64,000 nt of DNA from Budorcas taxicolor (taxonomy: Eukaryota; Chordata; Mammalia; Artiodactyla; Bovidae): positions 980,173-1,044,172 of the forward strand of contig NW_026291792.1 in the NCBI RefSeq assembly GCF_023091745.1. Reading direction: 5' to 3'. This document shows positions 1 through 9,801 of this stretch, piece after piece. Each line of letters begins with the position of its first letter. Position 1 is the first letter of the stretch. The position numbers were made by a program, and so were the translations under genes. A model generated the notes under the pieces. It saw only the letters and a list, made by a program, of their open reading frames with translations, was not told where the DNA came from and searched no databases.

Positions 1-57
1 CAAGCGGCTTGGCTCCCTCGACTCTTCCCAAGGAGGCTCGCGTCCCCGCGAACTGTG

Positions 58-63
58 CACGTG
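58..63. promoter_or_regulatory. CACGTG E-box core present in most A and hybrid monomers (example)
   Basis: A perfect palindromic CACGTG lies within the first 80 bp of A and hybrid monomers. B has CACTAG at the aligned place, so the site repeats mostly every 1,402 bp. It is lost in H2 and H4 (TACGTG at 2160). It matches the USF/MYC-type consensus, but no function can be shown from sequence. Confidence 0.25.
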
Positions 64-136
64 GCTTCCAGGCAGGGACGCCCCGCGCCTCCTGCAGGTC
101 TTGGCTCAGGGGCTGCTTCCCCTGAGCTGGGGCTGT

Positions 137-142
137 GGGCGG
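137..142 (+). promoter_or_regulatory. GC-box core GGGCGG, one per monomer (example)
   Basis: GGGCGG inside GTGGGCGGGAGC occurs at the same place in nearly every A, B and hybrid monomer; D1, D5 and D11 B copies have GGGAGG, and D42 A is damaged. High GC makes chance occurrence likely, so an Sp1-type role is only a possibility. Confidence 0.2.
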
Positions 143-213
143 GAGCCCAGACACACAGGGGCAGCCCCAACCTCCTGCACACGTCTCTGCAGGGGAGGAG
201 AGCACTCGGGAAA

Positions 214-221
214 TGACGTCT
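214..221. promoter_or_regulatory. CRE-like TGACGTCT, one per monomer (example)
   Basis: GGAAATGACGTCTGTCAGG is kept in both A and B although flanks differ, giving a TGACGTCT octamer (one base off the CREB/ATF palindrome) about every 700 bp. A subset of A monomers has TGACGACG instead (2794, 4196, 16811, 29426, 35031, 40636, 44839, 57451, 60255, 63055 and copies). Regulatory meaning unproven. Confidence 0.25.
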
Positions 222-691
222 GTCAGGCACCTTCTGGGCGCTCACGGAGTCAGCATCCGGGTGTGTGGGGCTGCAGACCCCAGCCAGGGGCCCTGGGAGC
301 CTTGTGCTCTCGGTGCTGTGCTTAGTCTGGGCGGCCAAGCAACCGCCGGAGGAGCCCTGCACTTGCCCTCCCCTTCCTCTAATAGAGCCCTCACAGCTGG
401 AGCGCTGGCTGGGTGCAAGCCACCGACCCCAAAGCCGTCCCCAAGGACGCCTGGGGCCTGGCTGCAAAGGCAAGGCAGGAGCGGAGCTGAGGCCCGGAAG
501 GCGCCAGTGGCCTCTCCCAGCATCGCACAGCCTGCTCCTTCCTGGGCAGGAAGGCTAGCAGCGAGGCAAACCTGGGCGACTCTCGCCCACGGCAGAGCTG
601 CCTCGCGCAAGCCACTTGACTAGATCCGGCCTCTGAGAAGAGCTGGAGCTCTGCGGTACTGGACGCGCACTCGGCTCCGCCCAAGCAGGGA

Positions 692-1393
692 TTGCAGCTG
701 CAAGCGGCTTGGCTCCCTCGACTCTTCCCAAGGAGGCTCGCGTCCCTACGAACTGTGCACGTGGCTTCCAGGCAGGGACGCCCCGCGCCTCCTGCAGGTC
801 TTGGCTCAGGGGCTGCTTCCCCTGAGCTGGGGCTGTGGGCGGGAGCCCAGACACGCAGGGGCAGCCCCAACCTCCTGCACACGTCTCTGCAGGGCAGGAG
901 AGCACTCGGGAAATGACGTCTGTCAGGCACCTTCTGGGCGCTCACGGAGTCAGCATCCGGGTGTGTGGGGCTGCAGACCCCAGCCAGGGGCGCTGGGAGC
1001 CTGGTGCTCTCCGTGCTGTGCTTAGTCTGGAAGGCCGAGCAACCGCTGTAAGAGCCCTGCAGTTGCCATTCCCTGCCCTATGACAGAGCTCTCACTGCTG
1101 GAGCCCTTGGCAGTGTGCAACACACCGGCCTCTAAAGCCACTGCAAGGATGCCCAGGGACTAGGTGCAAAGGCAAGGCAGGAGTGGAGCCGAGGCCAGGA
1201 AGGCGCCAGTAGCGTCTCCCAGTCTCGCGCAGCCTGCTCCTTCCTGGTCAGGAAGCCTAGACGCGAGGCAAGTCTGGGCAAGGCTCGCCCAGGGCAGAGC
1301 AGCCCCACGCCAGCAACTCTGCCAGATCTGGCCTCTGAGCAGAGCTGGAGCTCTGCCGTCCTGGAGGCGCACTGGGCTCCGGCCAAGAAGTGA
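692..1393 (+). repeat. Reference A monomer (702 bp)
   Basis: First complete A-type monomer. A-specific marks: CACGTG in the first 80 bp, GTGCTGTGCTTAGTCTGG near the middle, CCTGCAGTTGCCATTCCC, and an AGATCT at 1324-1329 in the 3' quarter. It aligns to B along its whole length with small gaps, at perhaps 80-85% identity by eye; the first 80 bp are the most diverged part. Confidence 0.92.
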
Positions 1394-2093
1394 TCTCAGC
1401 CGCACGCAGCTGGGCTGCCTCCTCTTCCCCCGAGGAGGCTCGCTTCGCGCATGCTGTGCACTAGGCTTCCAGGCGGGGGCGCCCCGCGCTTCCTGCAGGT
1501 CTCGGCTCAGGGGCTGCTTCCCCTGAGCTGGGGCTGTGGGAGGGAGCCCAGACACGCAGGGGCAGGCCCCAACCACCTGCACACGTCTCTGCTGGGGAGG
1601 AGAGCCCCAGGGAAATGACGTCTGTCAGGCAAATTCCGGGTGCCCACGGAGTCAGCCTCCGTGTGTGTGGGGCTGCAGACCACAGCCAGGGGACCTGGGA
1701 GCCTTGTGCTCTCGGTGCGGCGCTGAGTCTGGGCGGCCAAGCAACCGCTGGAGGAGCCCTGCACTTGCCCTCCCCTTCCTCTAATAGAGCCCTCACAGCT
1801 GGAGCGCTGGCTGGGTGCAAGCCACCGACCCCAAAGCCGTCCCCAAGGACGCCTGGGGCCTGGCTGCAAAGGCAAGGCAGGAGCGGAGCTGAGGCCAGGA
1901 AGGCGCCAGTGGCCTCTCCCAGCATCGCACAGCCTGCTCCTTCCTGGGCAGGAAGGCTAGCAGCGAGGCAAGCCTGGGCGACTCTCGCCCACGGCAGAGC
2001 TGCCTCGCGCAAGCCACTTGACTAGATCCGGCCTCTGAGAAGAGCTGGAGCTCTGCGGTACTGGACGCGCACTCGGCTCCGCCCAAGCAGGGA
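1394..2093 (+). repeat. Reference B monomer (700 bp)
   Basis: First complete B-type monomer. B-specific marks: CACTAGGCTTCC in place of the A CACGTG region, GGTGCGGCGCTGAGTCTGG mid-monomer, TTCCTCTAATAGAGCCC, and GCTAGC in the 3' third. A and B alternate to form the dimer. B copies vary at a few sites used below to type dimers: after GCGCTGGC (T or A), GGTGTGTG versus GGTGGGTG, and GCCACTTG versus GCAACTTG. Confidence 0.92.
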
Positions 2094-2793
2094 TTGCAGC
2101 TGCAAGCGGCTTGGCTCCCTCGACTCTTCCCAAGGAGGCTCGCGTCCCCGCGAACTGTGTACGTGGCTTCCAGGCAGGGACGCCCCGCGCCTCCTGCAGG
2201 TCTTGGCTCAGGGGCTGCTTCCCCTGAGCTGGGGCTGTGGGCGGGAGCCCAGACACACAGGGGCAGCCCCAACCTCCTGCACACGTCTCTGCAGGGGAGG
2301 AGAGCACTCGGGAAATGACGTCTGTCAGGCACCTTCTGGGCGCTCACGGAGTCAGCATCCGGGTGTGTGGGGCTGCAGACCCCAGCCAGGGGCCCTGGGA
2401 GCCTTGTGCTCTCGGTGCTGTGCTTAGTCTGGGCGGCCAAGCAACCGCCGGAGGAGCCCTGCACTTGCCCTCCCCTTCCTCTAATAGAGCCCTCACAGCT
2501 GGAGCGCTGGCTGGGTGCAAGCCACCGACCCCAAAGCCGTCCCCAAGGACGCCTGGGGCCTGGCTGCAAAGGCAAGGCAGGAGCGGAGCTGAGGCCAGGA
2601 AGGCGCCAGGGGCCTCTCCCAGCATCGCACAGCCTGCTCCTTCCTGGGCAGGAAGGCTAGCAGCGAGGCAAGCCTGGGCGACTCTCGCCCACGGCAGAGC
2701 TGCCTCGCGCAAGCAACTTGACTAGATCCGGCCTCTGAGAAGAACTGTAGCTCTGCGGTACTGGACGCGCACTCGGCTCCGCCCAAGCAGGGA
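2094..2793 (+). repeat. Hybrid monomer H2 (700 bp)
   Basis: Same three-switch A/B junction as H1. The E-box has decayed: TACGTG at 2160-2165 in place of CACGTG. The 3' end has GCAACTTG and AGAACTGTAGCTC. Copied at 9102. Confidence 0.9.
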
Positions 2794-4195
2794 TTGCAGC
2801 TGCAAGCGGCTTGGCTCCCTCGACTCTTCCCAAGGAGGCTCGCGTCCCCGCGAACTGTGCACGTGGCTTCCAGGCAGGGACGCCCCGCGCCTCCTGCAGG
2901 TCTTGGCTCAGGGGCTGCTTCCCCTGAGCTGGGGCTGTGGGCGGGAGCCCAGACACGCAAGGGCAGCCCCAACCTCCCGCAAACGTCTCTGCAGGGGAGG
3001 AGAGAACTCGGGAAATGACGACGGTCAGGCAACTTCTGGGCGCTCACGGAGTCAGCATCCGGGTGTGTGGGGCTGCAGACCCCAGCCAGGGGCCCTGGGA
3101 GCCTGGTGCTCTCCGTGCTGTGCTTAGTCTGGCAGGCCGAGCAACCGCTGTAAGAGCCCTGCAGTTGCCATTCCCTGCCCTATGACAGAGCTCTCACTGC
3201 TGGAGCCCTTGGCAGTGTGCAACACACCAGCCTCTAAAGCCACTGCAAGGATGCCCAGGGACTAGGTGCAAAGGCAAGGCAGGAGTGGAGCCGAGGCCAG
3301 GAAGGCGCCAGTAGCGTCTCCCAGTCTCGCGCAGCCTGCTCCTTCCTGGTCAGGAAGCCTAGACGCGAGGCAAATCTGGGCAAGGCTCGCCCAGGGCAGA
3401 GCAGCCCCACGCCAGCAACTCTGCCAGATCTGGCCTCTGAGCAGAGCTGGAGCTCTGCCGTACTGGAGGCGCACTGGGCTCCGGCCAAGAAGTGATCGCA
3501 GCCGCACGCAGCTGGGCTGCCTCCTCTTCCCCCGAGGAGGCTCGCTTCCCGCATGCTGTGCACTAGGCTTCCAGGCGGGGGCGCCCCGCGCTTCCTGCAG
3601 GTCTCGGCTCAGGGGCTGCTTCCCCTGAGCTGGGGCTGTGGGCGGGAGCCCAGACACGCAGGGGCAGGCCCCAACCACCTGCACACGTCTCTGCTGGGGA
3701 GGAGAGCCCCAGGGAAATGACGTCTGTCAGGCAAATTCCGGGTGCCCACGGAGTCAGCCTCCGGGTGTGTGGGGCTGCAGACCACAGCCAGGGGACCTGG
3801 GAGCCTTGTGCTCTCGGTGCGGCGCTGAGTCTGGGCGGCCAAGCAACCGCTGGAGGAGCCCTGCACTTGCCCTCCCCTTCCTCTAATAGAGCCCTCACAG
3901 CTGGAGCGCTGGCTGGGTGCAAGCCACCGACCCCAAAGCCGTCCCCAAGGACGCCTGGGGCCTGGCTGCAAAGGCAAGGCAGGAGCGGAGCTGAGGCCAG
4001 GAAGGCGCCAGTGGCCTCTCCCAGCATCGCACAGCCTGCTCCTTCCTGGGCAGGAAGGCTAGCAGCGAGGCAAGCCTGGGCGACTCTCGCCCACGGCAGA
4101 GCTGCCTCGCGCAAGCCACTTGACTAGATCCGGCCTCTGAGAAGAGCTGGAGCTCTGCGGTACTGGACGCGCACTCGGCTCCGCCCAAGCAGGGA
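2794..4195 (+). repeat. Dimer D2 (B from 3496)
   Basis: A has a run of private changes: ACACGCAAGG, CTCCCGCAAACG, GAGAACTCGG, TGACGACGGTCAGGCAAC; later CACCAGCCTC and GGCAAATCTGG. B is common type. Copied at 9802. Confidence 0.9.
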
Positions 4196-5597
4196 TTGCA
4201 GCTGCAAGCGGCTTGGCTCCCTCGACTCTTCCCAAGGAGGCTCGCGTCCCCGCGAACTGTGCACGTGGCTTCCAGGCAGGGACGCCCCGCGCCTCCTGCA
4301 GGTCTTGGCTCAGGGGCTGCTTCCCCTGAGCTGGGGCTGTGGGCGGGAGCCCAGACACACAGGGGCAGCCCCAACCCCCTGCACACGTCTCTGCAGGGCA
4401 GGAGAGCACTCGGGAAATGACGACGGTCAGGCACCTTCTGGGCGCTCACGGAGTCAGCATCCGGGTGTGTGGGGCTGCAGACCCCAGCCAGGGGCGCTGG
4501 GAGCCTGGTGCTCTCCGTGCTGTGCTTAGTCTGGAAGGCCGAGCAACCGCTGTAAGAGCCCTGCAGTTGCCATTCCCTGCCCTATGACAGAGCTCTCACT
4601 GCTGGAGCCCTTGGCAGTGTGCAACACACCGGCCTCTAAAGCCACTGCAAGGATGCCTGGGGACTAGGTGCAAAGGCAAGGCAGGAGTGGAGCCGAGGCC
4701 AGGAAGGCGCCAGTAGCGTCTCCCAGTCTCGCGCAGCCTGCTCCTTCCTGGTCAGGAAGCCTAGACGCGAGGCAAGTCTGGGCAAGGCTCGCCCAGGGCA
4801 GAGCAGCCCCACGCCAGCAACTCTGCCAGATCTGGCCTCTGAGCAGAGCTGGAGCTCTGCCGTACTGGAGGCGCACTGGGCTCCGGCCAAGAAGTGATCG
4901 CAGCCGCACGCAGCTGGGCTGCATCCTCTTCCCCCGAGGAGGCTCGCTTCCCGCATGCTGTGCACTAGGCTTCCAGGCGGGGGCGCCCCGCGCTTCCTGC
5001 AGGTCTCGGCTCATGGGCTGCTTCCCCTGAGCTGGGGCTGTGGGCGGGAGCCCAGACACGCAGGGGCAGGCCCCAACCACCTGCACACGTCTCTGCTGGG
5101 GAGGAGAGCCCCAGGGAAATGACGTCTGTCAGGCAAATTCCGGGTGCCCACGGAGTCAGCCTCCGGGTGGGTGGGGCTGCAGACCACAGCCAGGGGACCT
5201 GGGAGCCTTGTGCTCTCGGTGCGGCGCTGAGTCTGGGCGGCCAAGCAACCGCTGGAGGAGCCCTGCACTTGCCCTCCCCTTCCTCTAATAGAGCCCTCAC
5301 AGCTGGAGCGCTGGCTGGGTGCAAGCCACCGACCCCAAAGCCGTCCCCAAGGACGCCTTGGGCCTGGCTGCAAAGGCAAGGCAGGAGCGGAGCTGAGGCC
5401 AGGAAGGCGCCAGGGGCCTCTCCCAGCATCGCACAGCCTGCTCCTTCCTGGGCAGAAAGGCTAGCAGCGAGGCAAGCCTGGGCGACTCTCGCCCACGGCA
5501 GAGCTGCCTCGCGCAAGCCACTTGACTAGATCCGGCCTCTGAGAAGAGCTGGAACTCTGCGGTACTGGACGCGCACTCGGCTCCGCCCAAGCAGGGA
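4196..5597 (+). repeat. Dimer D3 (B from 4898)
   Basis: A carries CAACCCCCTGC, TGACGACGG, GGGCGCTGGG and ATGCCTGGGG. B carries GGGCTGCATCC, GGCTCATGGG, GGTGGGTGG, GACGCCTTGGG, CAGAAAGGC and TGGAACTCTG. Copied at 11204. Confidence 0.9.
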
Positions 5598-6999
5598 TTG
5601 CAGCTGCAAGCGGCTTGGCTCCCTCGACTCTTCCCAAGGAGGCTCGCGTCCCCGCGAACTGTGCACGTGGCTTCCAGGCAGGGACGCCCCGCGCCTCCTG
5701 CAGGTCTTGGCTCAGGGGCTGCTTCCCCTGAGCTGGGGCTGTGGGCGGGAGCCCAGACACACAGGGGCAGCCCCAACCTCCTGCACATGTCTCTGCAGGG
5801 GAGGAGAGCACTCGGGAAATGACGTCTGTCAGGCACCTTCTGGGCGCTCACGGAGTCAGCATCCGGGTGTGTGGGGCTGCAGACCCCAGCCAGGGGCCCT
5901 GGGAGCCTGGTGCTCTCCGTGCTGTGCTTAGTCTGGAAGGCCGCGCAACCGCTGTAAGAGCCCTGCAGTTGCCATTCCCTGCCCTATGACAGAGCTCTCA
6001 CTGCTGGAGCCCTTGGCAGTGTGCAACACACCGGCCCCTAAAGCCACTGCAAGGATGCCCGGGGACTAGGTGCAAAGGCAAGGCAGGAGTGGAGCCGAGG
6101 CCAGGAAGGCGCCAGTAGCGTCTCCCAGTCTCGCGCAGCCTGCTCCTTCCTGGTCAGGAAGCCTAGACGCGAGGCAAGTCTGGGCAAGGCTCGCCCAGGG
6201 CAGAGCAGCCCCACGCCAGCAACTCTGCCAGATCTGGCCTCTGAGCAGAGCTGGAGCTCTGCCGTCCTGGAGGCGCACTGGGCTCCGGCCAAGAAGTGAT
6301 CGCAGCCGCACGCAGCTGGGCTGCCTCCTCTTCCCCCGAGGAGGCTCGCTTCCCGCATGCTGTGCACTAGGCTTCCAGGCGGGGGCGCCCCGCGCTTCCT
6401 GCAGGTCTCGGCTCAGGGGCTGCTTCCCCTGAGCTGGGGCTGTGGGCGGGAGCCCAGACACGCAGGGGCAGGCCCCAACCACCTGCACACGTCTCTGCTG
6501 GGGAGGAGAGCCCCAGGGAAATGACGTCTGTCAGGCAAATTCCGGGTGCCCACGGAGTCAGCCTCCGGGTGGGTGGGGCTGCAGACCACAGCCAGGGGAC
6601 CTGGGAGCCTTGTGCTCTCGGTGCGGCGCTGAGTCTGGGCGGCCAAGCAACCGCTGGAGGAGCCCTGCACTTGCCCTCCCCTTCCTCTAATAGAGCCCTC
6701 ACAGCTGGAGCGCTGGCAGGGCGCAAGCCACCGACCCCAAAGCCGTCCCCAAGGACGCCTGGGGCCTGGCTGCAAAGGCAAGGCAGGAGCGGAGCTGAGG
6801 CCAGGAAGGCGCCAGTGGCCTCTCCCAGCATCGCACAGCCTGCTCCTTCCTGGGCAGGAAGGCTAGCAGCGAGGCAAGCCTGGGCGACTCTCGCCCACGG
6901 CAGAGCTGCCTCGCGCAAGCAACTTGACTAGATCCGGCCTCTGAGAAGAGCTGGAGCTCTGCGGTACTGGACGCGCACTCGGCTCCGCCCAAGCAGGGA
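5598..6999 (+). repeat. Dimer D4 (B from 6300)
   Basis: A has GCACATGTCTC, AGGCCGCGCAACC, CGGCCCCTAAAGC and ATGCCCGGGG. B has GGTGGGTGG, GGCAGGGCGC and GCAACTTG. Copied at 12606. Confidence 0.9.
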
Positions 7000-7699
7000 T
7001 TGCAGCTGCAAGCGGCTTGGCTCCCTCGACTCTTCCCAAGGAGGCTCGCGTCCCCGCGAACTGTGCACGTGGCTTCCAGGCAGGGACGCCCCGCGCCCCC
7101 TGCAGGTCTTGGCTCAGGGGCTGCTTCCCCTGAGCTGGGGCTGTGGGCGGGAGCCCAGACACACAGGGGCAGCCCCAACCTCCTGCACACGTCTCTGCAG
7201 GGGAGGAGAGCACTCGGGAAATGACGTCTGTCAGGCACCTTCTGGGCGCTCACGGAGTCAGCATCCGGGTGTGTGGGGCTGCAGACCCCAGCCAGGGGCC
7301 CTGGGAGCCTTGTGCTCTCGGTGCTGTGCTTAGTCTGGGCGGCCAAGCAACCGCCGGAGGAGCCCTGCACTTGCCCTCCCCTTCCTCTAATAGAGCCCTC
7401 ACAGCTGGAGCGCTGGCTGGGTGCAAGCCACCGACCCCAAAGCCGTCCCCAAGGACGCCTGGGGCCTGGCTGCAAAGGCAAGGCAGGAGCGGAGCTGAGG
7501 CCCGGAAGGCGCCAGTGGCCTCTCCCAGCATCGCACAGCCTGCTCCTTCCTGGGCAGGAAGGCTAGCAGCGAGGCAAACCTGGGCGACTCTCGCCCACGG
7601 CAGAGCTGCCTCGCGCAAGCCACTTGACTAGATCCGGCCTCTGAGAAGAGCTGGAGCTCTGCGGTACTGGACGCGCACTCGGCTCCGCCCAAGCAGGGA
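7000..7699 (+). repeat. Hybrid monomer H3 (700 bp)
   Basis: Copy of H1 with the same junction, but GCGCCCCCTGC near 7097 where H1 has GCGCCTCCTGC; the C form also occurs in the A monomer at 14008. Confidence 0.92.
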
Positions 7700-9101
7700 T
7701 TGCAGCTGCAAGCGGCTTGGCTCCCTCGACTCTTCCCAAGGAGGCTCGCGTCCCTACGAACTGTGCACGTGGCTTCCAGGCAGGGACGCCCCGCGCCTCC
7801 TGCAGGTCTTGGCTCAGGGGCTGCTTCCCCTGAGCTGGGGCTGTGGGCGGGAGCCCAGACACGCAGGGGCAGCCCCAACCTCCTGCACACGTCTCTGCAG
7901 GGCAGGAGAGCACTCGGGAAATGACGTCTGTCAGGCACCTTCTGGGCGCTCACGGAGTCAGCATCCGGGTGTGTGGGGCTGCAGACCCCAGCCAGGGGCG
8001 CTGGGAGCCTGGTGCTCTCCGTGCTGTGCTTAGTCTGGAAGGCCGAGCAACCGCTGTAAGAGCCCTGCAGTTGCCATTCCCTGCCCTATGACAGAGCTCT
8101 CACTGCTGGAGCCCTTGGCAGTGTGCAACACACCGGCCTCTAAAGCCACTGCAAGGATGCCCAGGGACTAGGTGCAAAGGCAAGGCAGGAGTGGAGCCGA
8201 GGCCAGGAAGGCGCCAGTAGCGTCTCCCAGTCTCGCGCAGCCTGCTCCTTCCTGGTCAGGAAGCCTAGACGCGAGGCAAGTCTGGGCAAGGCTCGCCCAG
8301 GGCAGAGCAGCCCCACGCCAGCAACTCTGCCAGATCTGGCCTCTGAGCAGAGCTGGAGCTCTGCCGTCCTGGAGGCGCACTGGGCTCCGGCCAAGAAGTG
8401 ATCTCAGCCGCACGCAGCTGGGCTGCCTCCTCTTCCCCCGAGGAGGCTCGCTTCGCGCATGCTGTGCACTAGGCTTCCAGGCGGGGGCGCCCCGCGCTTC
8501 CTGCAGGTCTCGGCTCAGGGGCTGCTTCCCCTGAGCTGGGGCTGTGGGAGGGAGCCCAGACACGCAGGGGCAGGCCCCAACCACCTGCACACGTCTCTGC
8601 TGGGGAGGAGAGCCCCAGGGAAATGACGTCTGTCAGGCAAATTCCGGGTGCCCACGGAGTCAGCCTCCGTGTGTGTGGGGCTGCAGACCACAGCCAGGGG
8701 ACCTGGGAGCCTTGTGCTCTCGGTGCGGCGCTGAGTCTGGGCGGCCAAGCAACCGCTGGAGGAGCCCTGCACTTGCCCTCCCCTTCCTCTAATAGAGCCC
8801 TCACAGCTGGAGCGCTGGCTGGGTGCAAGCCACCGACCCCAAAGCCGTCCCCAAGGACGCCTGGGGCCTGGCTGCAAAGGCAAGGCAGGAGCGGAGCTGA
8901 GGCCAGGAAGGCGCCAGTGGCCTCTCCCAGCATCGCACAGCCTGCTCCTTCCTGGGCAGGAAGGCTAGCAGCGAGGCAAGCCTGGGCGACTCTCGCCCAC
9001 GGCAGAGCTGCCTCGCGCAAGCCACTTGACTAGATCCGGCCTCTGAGAAGAGCTGGAGCTCTGCGGTACTGGACGCGCACTCGGCTCCGCCCAAGCAGGG
9101 A
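7700..9101 (+). repeat. Dimer D5 (B from 8402), copy of D1
   Basis: Carries all D1 variants (CCCTACGAAC, CTTCGCGCATG, GTGGGAGGGA) at an offset of exactly 7,008 bp. Confidence 0.9.
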
Positions 9102-9801
9102 TTGCAGCTGCAAGCGGCTTGGCTCCCTCGACTCTTCCCAAGGAGGCTCGCGTCCCCGCGAACTGTGTACGTGGCTTCCAGGCAGGGACGCCCCGCGCCT
9201 CCTGCAGGTCTTGGCTCAGGGGCTGCTTCCCCTGAGCTGGGGCTGTGGGCGGGAGCCCAGACACACAGGGGCAGCCCCAACCTCCTGCACACGTCTCTGC
9301 AGGGGAGGAGAGCACTCGGGAAATGACGTCTGTCAGGCACCTTCTGGGCGCTCACGGAGTCAGCATCCGGGTGTGTGGGGCTGCAGACCCCAGCCAGGGG
9401 CCCTGGGAGCCTTGTGCTCTCGGTGCTGTGCTTAGTCTGGGCGGCCAAGCAACCGCCGGAGGAGCCCTGCACTTGCCCTCCCCTTCCTCTAATAGAGCCC
9501 TCACAGCTGGAGCGCTGGCTGGGTGCAAGCCACCGACCCCAAAGCCGTCCCCAAGGACGCCTGGGGCCTGGCTGCAAAGGCAAGGCAGGAGCGGAGCTGA
9601 GGCCAGGAAGGCGCCAGGGGCCTCTCCCAGCATCGCACAGCCTGCTCCTTCCTGGGCAGGAAGGCTAGCAGCGAGGCAAGCCTGGGCGACTCTCGCCCAC
9701 GGCAGAGCTGCCTCGCGCAAGCAACTTGACTAGATCCGGCCTCTGAGAAGAACTGTAGCTCTGCGGTACTGGACGCGCACTCGGCTCCGCCCAAGCAGGG
9801 A
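9102..9801 (+). repeat. Hybrid monomer H4 (700 bp), copy of H2
   Basis: Has the H2 decay of the E-box (TACGTG) and AGAACTGTAGCTC, plus the common three-switch junction. Confidence 0.9.

Larger units (their letters stand above)
1..691 (+). repeat. Hybrid monomer H1 (A 5' part, B 3' part; 700 bp, 9 bases outside window)
   Basis: A-like up to about 299 and B-like from 331. In between the state alternates: B at 302-312 (CCTTGTGCTCTCGG), A at 317-323 (CTGTGCTTA), then B for good (GGGCGGCCAAGC). It lacks the A-specific AGATCT and has the B-specific GCTAGC at 554-559. Result of an unequal A x B exchange that removed one monomer. Confidence 0.92.
692..2093 (+). repeat. Dimer D1 (A 692-1393, B 1394-2093)
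   Basis: Private type shared only with 7700-9101 (and its 3' part with 16811-18212): CCCTACGAAC in A; GATCTCAGCC, CTTCGCGCATG, GTGGGAGGGA and CCGTGTGTGTGG in B. Confidence 0.9.
1..6999. repeat. HOR-I copy 1 (7,008 bp higher-order repeat, first 9 bases outside window)
   Basis: Order: hybrid, dimer, hybrid, dimer, dimer, dimer (2 x 700 + 4 x 1,402 = 7,008). Every part recurs 7,008 bp downstream with the same private variants, for example CCCTACGAAC in the second unit and GGCTCATGGG in the fifth. The one difference I saw by eye is T at 90 versus C at 7098. Such identity against several percent divergence among dimers marks a recent segmental duplication within the array. Confidence 0.93.

Noticed and set aside
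58..221. Real promoter made of the E-box, GC-box and CRE-like sites of each monomer.
   Set aside because: No TATA box, start signal or transcript evidence; short GC-rich motifs are expected by chance and multiply with the array. Kept only as low-confidence site entries.
391..945. A repeated 184-codon minus-strand frame, in places extended to 215 or 260 codons, as a possible conserved protein family.
   Set aside because: Conservation follows DNA homogenisation. The frame is lengthened or cut by ordinary variants (for example 1793-2575 versus 2493-3047) with no sign of protein-level constraint.
692..2093. Short ancestral subrepeats inside the monomer (AGGCAAG, CAGGAAG, GGCAGAG motifs).
   Set aside because: Several loosely similar 7-10 bp words occur in the 3' half, but no regular spacing can be shown by eye; a self-alignment of the monomer would be needed.
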